Shown: piece by piece, positions 16,965-22,868 of the stretch
Numbering within the stretch: the stretch's first letter is position 1
How the letters are laid out: each line of letters begins with the position of its first letter
DNA from: an uncultured Flavobacteriales bacterium
GTDB lineage: Bacteria > Bacteroidota > Bacteroidia > Flavobacteriales_E > Vicingaceae
NCBI GenBank assembly: GCA_937925525.1
Contig: CALALS010000099.1
Span: 1 to 25,148 of the forward strand
Length of the DNA stretch: 25,148 nucleotides
Direction of reading: 5' to 3'
Program-made: the position numbers and the translations under genes
Notes under the pieces: generated by a model
Told to the model about the DNA's origin: nothing
Database searches by the model: none
What the model saw: the letters and a program-made list of their open reading frames with translations, nothing else

Positions 16965-16983
16965 ATGTATTTCTAAAATACAT
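16965..16983. repeat. Perfect 19-bp palindrome immediately upstream of the 16988 gene
   Basis: ATGTATTT and AAATACAT are exact reverse complements around a CTA centre. The element ends 4 nt before the ATG at 16988. It could be a repressor-binding operator overlapping the initiation region, or an RNA hairpin that limits ribosome access. Confidence 0.55.
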
Positions 16984-16987
16984 TGCT

Positions 16988-17488
16988 ATGAAAAAACAAC
17001 TAATACTATTGGCAGTTTTATTTATTGCTTTTATACCTGTTGTGTCTGCTCAAAAAGATATCAAAATAATAGGTCATTTAGTAAACCAGAACGATGTTAA
17101 ACTTAAAAATGCTTGTATATATCTATATTCAGGTAATACTTTGGTTGATTCTATAATTACTAAGAAAAAGGGAAAGTTTACTTTTCGTTTAACGAAGGAT
17201 AATATCTATACTGTTGAAATGACAGCTAATGATTATGCCCCTAAGAAAATATCAATTAATACAGATATGCCGGTAGGAGAGGAAGTGTATGATGATTTTG
17301 AGTTTATAATGGAGATGATACCTATGGTTTCGGGTGTAGATTACTCTGAGTTAGACTTTCCTGTTGCATTAATTGAATACTCTGAGAAGAAACATGAAAT
17401 GATTTTTGTATCTTCATACGCCAAAGCAATGAAAATTGAGCAAAAGAAGATTGCACAGGAAGTGAAGATGGCTCAAAAAAATAATTGA
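16988..17488 (+). CDS. Secreted protein with carboxypeptidase-regulatory-like beta domain
   Basis: This is a 166-residue exported protein. The signal peptide is clear (MKKQLILLAVLFIAFIPVVSA, cleavage before Gln22). The first half of the mature part (about 24-95) resembles the carboxypeptidase-regulatory-like domain: IIGHLVNQNDVKLKNACIYLY, then GKFTFRL and YTVEMTANDYAPKKI. These are small beta-sandwich modules found at the N-termini of TonB receptors and other surface proteins. The second half is acidic and then becomes a Lys-rich helix that ends in KNN, with no catalytic motif. The role is unknown; it may be a binding or structural envelope protein. It is followed after 4 nt by another secreted protein, so they form a pair. 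A perfect palindrome lies directly before its start codon. Confidence 0.75.
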   Translation: MKKQLILLAVLFIAFIPVVSAQKDIKIIGHLVNQNDVKLKNACIYLYSGNTLVDSIITKKKGKFTFRLTKDNIYTVEMTANDYAPKKISINTDMPVGEEVYDDFEFIMEMIPMVSGVDYSELDFPVALIEYSEKKHEMIFVSSYAKAMKIEQKKIAQEVKMAQKNN

Positions 17489-17492
17489 TTGA

Positions 17493-18893
17493 ATGAAGAA
17501 ATATTTCTTTATAGCTATACTTTTTGTTTCAAACTCAATTGTTTCTCAGACAATTGAAACAAAATGGTTTGAGCCTATTTCTTATTCAATATCTTCAAAG
17601 GCGGAAATAGTTAAAGTAACCAAAACACACCTTTTTTACTTTATTAATAACAAATCTTCGGCTACCTTTTATAAAATAGATTTTAATGGAGAGGAAAAGT
17701 TTTCTAAAACATTTTCATTTCCCAACATCAACTATCACTACATATTCATACAGGATATTGTTGAGTTTAATAATCAGTTTTTACTAATTGTTAAAGTATC
17801 AACAAGTGATAGAATTTCATTAATGGCTCAAAAAATAAATGCTGCCGGTGAAATTGAGAAAGACTTTTTAATGCTCAGCACTGTTAAAAGCTCTGAAAAA
17901 AGTGAAATTGAGCTTGATTTTGCTGTTTCTCCCGATAAAAGAAATATTGCAACCGTAACATCCAACTCATTGTCTAACGGAGAAAAGGAGAAAATTTCTC
18001 TTGCAATTTATGATAATGATTTAACCGAGATATGGAAAAATTCCATTGTTCAGACAAAAAGCGATAGGATTGGAACGTCTTCAGAAATTGTACTTAATGA
18101 TTATCGGGAGATATACATATTGCAAAAGTCATTTTACAATGGTTATTATAAATACAATGTGGTTTCATTAAGCCCTAATTTATCGGGATATAAAGAAACA
18201 TCATTGCATATGGACGGCATTTCACCAACCTCATTAAAAATAAAACTTAATAATGAGCAAAATGCTGTAGTAGCAGGGTATTATACAGAAAGTCAGCTGG
18301 TTGAAAAAATAGTTACACATGGCTGTTTTTATGTTCGGTTTAATGGCATAGATGGTCTTTCTAAGGGATATAATAAATTTTCTGAATCTCAGTTTGATTT
18401 TGGAAAACCGACAAATATGCAGTTGTTGGATATTGTATTTGATAGCTATGGTGTAGTTATATTAGTAGGAAAAACCGGTATAAAAAGCTTTAGCGAAGTG
18501 GCCGGATCAATGGGGTCGGAAGAAGTTCCTCCATATAACAAAGGATTATCGATTAACTCATTTTTGGAAAATGGAAATCCGGGTTATGCTTCCTGCTATG
18601 GATACTTTGCACCTGATGAAGAAGACAAATTGGCAATATTTTCTTCAGCAACGGTATTAAATGATAATAAACCATTTGTTTTACATAATGAGCTTGGGCC
18701 TACACAATATGAATTAAGCTGTAAGTCGGTTAGCTATGATAAATTCAAAAACAGTTTTAAATCTAACTATGTAGATGTGGAACAGCCTTTTGTTTTTTAC
18801 CCTTCTATGATAAGTAAAGTAGAGGAAGATTTTTATGTGGTTGCCTCTATCACCCCTAATCAACTTAGGTTTGGTGTATTGAAAATTAAGTAA
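17493..18893 (+). CDS. Secreted hypothetical protein, probably beta-rich
   Basis: This 466-residue protein is not recognised. It has a signal peptide (MKKYFFIAILFVSNSIVSQ, cleavage near residue 18). The mature part alternates short beta-strand-like hydrophobic stretches with polar turns, for example FDSYGVVILVGKTG, FLLIVKVSTS and LAIFSSATVL. This suggests a beta-propeller-like fold similar to the WD40-like secreted proteins of Bacteroidota, but no canonical repeat motif is clear. No type IX secretion C-terminal sorting domain is seen; the protein ends FGVLKIK. It starts 4 nt after the preceding secreted protein stops, so they are likely expressed together. Its stop codon abuts the stop of the opposite-strand J-protein gene with no base between them. 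Confidence 0.7.
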   Translation: MKKYFFIAILFVSNSIVSQTIETKWFEPISYSISSKAEIVKVTKTHLFYFINNKSSATFYKIDFNGEEKFSKTFSFPNINYHYIFIQDIVEFNNQFLLIVKVSTSDRISLMAQKINAAGEIEKDFLMLSTVKSSEKSEIELDFAVSPDKRNIATVTSNSLSNGEKEKISLAIYDNDLTEIWKNSIVQTKSDRIGTSSEIVLNDYREIYILQKSFYNGYYKYNVVSLSPNLSGYKETSLHMDGISPTSLKIKLNNEQNAVVAGYYTESQLVEKIVTHGCFYVRFNGIDGLSKGYNKFSESQFDFGKPTNMQLLDIVFDSYGVVILVGKTGIKSFSEVAGSMGSEEVPPYNKGLSINSFLENGNPGYASCYGYFAPDEEDKLAIFSSATVLNDNKPFVLHNELGPTQYELSCKSVSYDKFKNSFKSNYVDVEQPFVFYPSMISKVEEDFYVVASITPNQLRFGVLKIK

Positions 18894-19898
18894 TCACTTT
18901 GTGAATTCATATTTTTTTAGAACTCTTACTCCTAAAAGCCCATCTTCAAATGTATAGGTTATCTCTTTTTTATCTTTCATCGAATCAAAGTCATAAAATG
19001 ATCTAAACCAATGATAATTTTCATAAGCACCATCTTGTAGATATATATAACCTATTTTTTTATAACTCCCACCTCTAATTCCACTATACCATATCTTTTT
19101 ATGCTTGAAACTATATACTTCTATAGTTTGATTACTGGAGAATACATAATTGATAATAAAAGCCAAGTTTATTAAAGAAGGAATTATAAATAAATACAGT
19201 AAAATTTTACTCTTAATATAAGAGTTAAGCATAAAGTAGGTAAATAAATATATTATGATTGGAATTGTAACTAAAACAAAAGTGTTTAATTCTGTGTTAA
19301 ACCCAATATTCAAATAGAAATAAAGGTTTAAGAGAATTATGATTATATAAATAGTGAGTTTTCGCCACACAATATATTTAATTGAAGGAATTAATTCTTT
19401 AAACTTTAAAACTTTCCATAATCTAAGACCTTCTATAGAAACTGGTAATGTTAAAACAGTAACTAACAATCCTCCAATTAAGCCTGCTTTCCCATAAAAA
19501 AAGGTTGTGTAAGTGGGAATTATGAAAATTAGACTAACACCTAGTAAAAAATGAAGGTGTTGTGAGATTAGGGCAAGGGAAGAAATGGGCTTATAGTACT
19601 TTGAATTTAAAAATTCCTCATATTTCATTTTAGCTATATCTTCAGCTTTTTTCCTGAATATAGCTTGTTTGCTTTTTAAATTAGTTTTTCTTTTAACATA
19701 CTGTGTTTTAGTCCCATATTTTTTTAAAAACTGATAGGCTTCTGATACCTCTATAAATTTTTCTTTAGCGTTTTCACTTTTGTTTTTATCAGGATGTAGT
19801 TGCTTAGCTTTAACTCTATAGGCTTTTTTCAAATCTTCATCTGAGGCTCCTTTTTCTAATTCTAAAATTTTTAGATATTTCTGTGTAAGATTTTCCAA
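18894..19898 (-). CDS. Membrane-anchored J-domain (DnaJ-like) protein
   Basis: This 334-residue co-chaperone-like protein has an N-terminal J domain (about 6-65) with the essential HPD tripeptide at 35-37, expected to stimulate the ATPase of an Hsp70. A basic linker (66-100) follows, then about five hydrophobic helices (roughly 108-128, 138-156, 180-198, 206-226, 232-253) and a C-terminal domain of about 80 residues. There is no Gly/Phe-rich or zinc-finger region, so this is a type III J-protein that would recruit DnaK to the inner membrane. The start is TTG at 19898. The J domain begins at residue 6 and the next Met is at 91, so no ATG can serve. It is the third gene of a unit, 10 nt after the HHH/beta-barrel gene. 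The DNA is very AT-rich (73 G/C in 300 bases over 19201-19500, about 24%). The client protein is unknown. Confidence 0.88.
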   Translation of the reverse strand: MENLTQKYLKILELEKGASDEDLKKAYRVKAKQLHPDKNKSENAKEKFIEVSEAYQFLKKYGTKTQYVKRKTNLKSKQAIFRKKAEDIAKMKYEEFLNSKYYKPISSLALISQHLHFLLGVSLIFIIPTYTTFFYGKAGLIGGLLVTVLTLPVSIEGLRLWKVLKFKELIPSIKYIVWRKLTIYIIIILLNLYFYLNIGFNTELNTFVLVTIPIIIYLFTYFMLNSYIKSKILLYLFIIPSLINLAFIINYVFSSNQTIEVYSFKHKKIWYSGIRGGSYKKIGYIYLQDGAYENYHWFRSFYDFDSMKDKKEITYTFEDGLLGVRVLKKYEFTK

Positions 19899-19908
19899 AG
19901 TAAAATAA

Positions 19909-21990
19909 TCAAAAACTAATCCTTAGCTGAGCTTTAATCTCACTTTTTGTATTACCCTGAATTTCTGTCATTCCTGAACTTACGGTGTTTCTGTTGTTGT
20001 AAAATGTTTGACTCCAGCGTAGCCATAAATCCACATTTTTTGAAACGCCATATCTTAACATTGCATAAACTCTTGAACCTCTGTAATAGTAGGCAGGAAT
20101 ACTAAAAAAATACAATACATCAGTTTCATAAGCATAAATCCTTGAAGTGTATGTTTCGGTGTCAAACAAAGCATAGCGTAATGCAAAAGAAACAGGGCTT
20201 TTCATCCAATTAAAAATAACATCTTGGTAGGCCATAAAGCCTGTTTCATCTTTCTCGTTTCCTAACTGATAATGCGTCCATTCTACTCTGCTTTTTAAAC
20301 GAATAAATTCATTGACTCCATAGGATAAATTAAACCTATAATTAATTTGATTTTCTGTTAATATTGCATCAACTCCTTCTTCATCTTCAGTGCTGTTTTT
20401 TCCTCTAACTCTTTGGCGGATTCTAAAGTATGCGTCCAATTTTTTTGAAGGTGTCCAATTAATTTGCGAAATATATTGATAGCCATCTGACGGAGCATCA
20501 ACTTGATATCTTAGCCAGGGAAATCTAAACCTATCTATATACCCTGAAATGGTAATGTGTTTTAATGGTTTTAAAACGGCTCCTACGTATGTGCCAATTT
20601 CATTTTCTACTGTTGAACCTTCTGTAACTGCATTGGAATAAATGGGGTTAAAATCACGGCTTATATTTCTGTGCAGAAAAGCAAAGGAAAGTTTTGGGTC
20701 GAGAATGATTAAAGCACCATGAGTTTGAGCATTACCGCTACCGTTGATATTTTTTGAAATTTCACCAAATACATTAATGTTTTTAAAGATATAATTATAG
20801 TCTGCTCCAATTATTGAGTTGGTATTTGAGCTAAGTCTGAACTTACTATAGGTAGATAAGTTTGGCGTAAAATTGCTGTTAAACTCATTATATGCTCCGG
20901 TAACTCCAACATTAATATTTCTCTTTTTGTAGGCGATGTGTCCTCCAAAAATGTTATTTGTTATGGCATCTTTGTCAGCTAGTTCATTAGGAGTAGCATG
21001 AATTCCAGATGTTTGAAAGGAAGTAAATTCTTGTTCTTCCGCTGTTAACGTATCAGTAGTTAAGTTTGCATCTACTTTGTTAGATGAGCCAAAGGCTGTA
21101 ATTTCAATATTTTTTATGGCAATAGTTGTTCCACCACCTCTTAAAAACAAATTCTCATCAACAGAGGTGTATGGCCTTAACGATTGGGCATTTCTTTTGG
21201 TGAGCATTATATCGGCTGTTTTTCCAAAGGCTTGGCCCGACCAAAATGTAAGTCCTTGACCAAACTGCGCCTGAAAATCTCCAATAGCTAATTGTTTAAT
21301 GAATTTTTGATCTCTGATGAAAAAATGTGCAGAGTAAAAATCAAAACCATTAGGTTGACTTCCTTTTAGAAACTCTTCGCCCGCATCTTTTTCTGCTGTT
21401 ATTCCAACACTAATTTTGGTGCCATAATTAAATCGATACCTAGTATAAAGCTTGTCAGGACTTCCCGGATATCTGCTATTAGGACTTGCTGCCAAAGCTG
21501 AATCGGTAATAGGAGAGAAGCCTTTTTGTTCTTCTAAAACTCTAATGTATCTTATAAATAACTGGTGTTTTCCATACTTCATTATTTCTGACAACGATGC
21601 TTTGGTATCATCCACATCTCCTGAAACTTTTACAAATGGAAGTATTAACCATATTGTCTCAAGGTCAAAGCCATTAATGGTTTGAAGCTCTTCCAACGTA
21701 ATCAGCTTTCCGTTAACTTGAATGTGTTTTAAAAGATTGTTTATTTGAATGTCGTTTAAAAGATTCAAATCATTTAGCTCGTCAAAATCTGTTCTATTTA
21801 AATTAAGTGGTTTGTCAAAATAATAGAGAAGTTTGTCAAACAGCACTAGAAAGTCGGCATCTTCCGCATCAGAGTTTTCAAGTAAATATTCGACTCTGGT
21901 TTCAATAATTTGATTTTTTGCGTCTTCATTTTTTTGGGCAGATACACTAATGCTGCATCCAACTAAAAATATGAAAATAAACCGTTTCAT
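19909..21990 (-). CDS. Helix-hairpin-helix protein with C-terminal outer-membrane beta-barrel
   Basis: This is a 693-residue exported protein. The signal peptide ends at VSA18. Residues about 60-122 contain two ComEA-like helix-hairpin-helix motifs (PLNLNRTDFDELNDL and LITLEELQTINGFDLETI), of a kind that often binds DNA but is found here on an envelope protein. The remainder (about 140-693) is rich in alternating amphipathic strands with aromatic girdles (FNYGTKISVGITAE, FAFLHRNIS, YAMLRYGVSKNVDLWLRWS) and ends IKAQLRISF, with the C-terminal Phe typical of outer-membrane barrels. A role in DNA uptake, or as a barrel with a periplasmic plug-like HHH region, can be imagined but is not shown. 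Its ATG overlaps the stop of the upstream PorV-like gene by 1 nt (TAATG), indicating translational coupling, and it is followed by the J-protein. Confidence 0.85.
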   Translation of the reverse strand: MKRFIFIFLVGCSISVSAQKNEDAKNQIIETRVEYLLENSDAEDADFLVLFDKLLYYFDKPLNLNRTDFDELNDLNLLNDIQINNLLKHIQVNGKLITLEELQTINGFDLETIWLILPFVKVSGDVDDTKASLSEIMKYGKHQLFIRYIRVLEEQKGFSPITDSALAASPNSRYPGSPDKLYTRYRFNYGTKISVGITAEKDAGEEFLKGSQPNGFDFYSAHFFIRDQKFIKQLAIGDFQAQFGQGLTFWSGQAFGKTADIMLTKRNAQSLRPYTSVDENLFLRGGGTTIAIKNIEITAFGSSNKVDANLTTDTLTAEEQEFTSFQTSGIHATPNELADKDAITNNIFGGHIAYKKRNINVGVTGAYNEFNSNFTPNLSTYSKFRLSSNTNSIIGADYNYIFKNINVFGEISKNINGSGNAQTHGALIILDPKLSFAFLHRNISRDFNPIYSNAVTEGSTVENEIGTYVGAVLKPLKHITISGYIDRFRFPWLRYQVDAPSDGYQYISQINWTPSKKLDAYFRIRQRVRGKNSTEDEEGVDAILTENQINYRFNLSYGVNEFIRLKSRVEWTHYQLGNEKDETGFMAYQDVIFNWMKSPVSFALRYALFDTETYTSRIYAYETDVLYFFSIPAYYYRGSRVYAMLRYGVSKNVDLWLRWSQTFYNNRNTVSSGMTEIQGNTKSEIKAQLRISF

Positions 21991-22811
21991 TAAGGTTTAG
22001 AGAAATTGTAAGAAAGTGATAATTGAGGAATGGCTCCAAGCGTTTGGTGAAATGCAGAAGAAATATCAATGTGAAAATCAGTAACCTTTATTCCTATACC
22101 AAATGAACCTAACATTGGGCTTGATGAAATTCCTGCTCTGAGATATAACATTTCGTTCGGGTGGTATTCAATCCCGCCTTTAATAACATATTTAGCATCT
22201 ACATCTTTTTCAACTTCAGTAGTAGTTATAACTGTTTCAGAAAGTTTGTAGTTAATACCAAGTCTGATAATGGTAGGAACTCTTTCATTGTTATAATCTG
22301 CTAACTTTAATCTATTAAGATTGTCAACATGTGCTCCGAAAGTGATGTTGTCATTTAACTTTGCCTGAATTCCCAGAGATGCCATTAAACCTCCGGTACT
22401 TCCGTAGATGTCTCCGATTCTTGTGTTTAAATAATTTAACTGAACACCGGCTGAAAACTGCTCTCCCAGTTTTTGACCATAGGATAGACCAACTCTGTTT
22501 TCATTATAGGAACTATAACCAAAACCTGAGTATGATAATCCAAAACCTGCATTTTTGATAGGATAAGCTAAAGCAACCGACTTATACCCTAATTGGCTTA
22601 ATAAAAATCTGTTTTCATAAGAAACTCCGGCAAAAGGATTTTCTAGGTAAGCTAAGCCAGCTTGATTATTAAAAGCACTCCATCCGTCTGAAAAAGCTAC
22701 GGAGCTGTAGCCCATTCCTGCATATTTTCCGCCAATAGCTGTGTTGCCTGTCCAAGCATTTGAAGTAAAGAAAACACTAACAAATATACCAAGTAAGATT
22801 ACTCTTTTCAT
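21990..22811 (-). CDS. PorV/PorQ-like (UPF0164-type) outer-membrane protein
   Basis: This is a 273-residue exported beta-barrel-like protein. The signal peptide ends near SNA19. The start of the mature part (GNTAIGGKYAGMGYSSVAFSDGWSAFNNQAGLAYL) is the typical 'aligned glycine / abundant Asn-Pro-Ala-like' opening of PorV/PorQ and UPF0164 proteins. Strand motifs such as FGLSYSGFGYSSYNENRVGLSYG follow. It is shorter than true PorV (about 380) or PorQ (about 340) of the type IX secretion system, so assignment to either is not justified. An outer-membrane channel or shuttle role is inferred from the family. It begins 23 nt after the terminator hairpin of the OmpA-like gene and is coupled to the HHH/beta-barrel gene. 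Confidence 0.8.
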   Translation of the reverse strand: MKRVILLGIFVSVFFTSNAWTGNTAIGGKYAGMGYSSVAFSDGWSAFNNQAGLAYLENPFAGVSYENRFLLSQLGYKSVALAYPIKNAGFGLSYSGFGYSSYNENRVGLSYGQKLGEQFSAGVQLNYLNTRIGDIYGSTGGLMASLGIQAKLNDNITFGAHVDNLNRLKLADYNNERVPTIIRLGINYKLSETVITTTEVEKDVDAKYVIKGGIEYHPNEMLYLRAGISSSPMLGSFGIGIKVTDFHIDISSAFHQTLGAIPQLSLSYNFSKP

Positions 22812-22824
22812 TTATGGGCATTTC

Positions 22825-22860
22825 ATAAAATAAAAAGAGCCGACATAACTGCCGGCTCTT
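22825..22860 (-). terminator. Rho-independent terminator of the OmpA-like gene
   Basis: AAGAGCCG (22835-22842) pairs with CGGCTCTT (22853-22860). A further CA/TG pairing is possible inside the loop. On the minus strand the hairpin is followed by TTTTTATTTTA. It lies 8 nt beyond the stop at 22869. Confidence 0.92.
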
Positions 22861-22868
22861 GAGTTAGA

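Noticed and set aside
21990..22811. Type IX secretion PorV or PorQ
   Set aside because: The opening motif fits the wider family, but the protein is much shorter than either and no other secretion-system gene is nearby.
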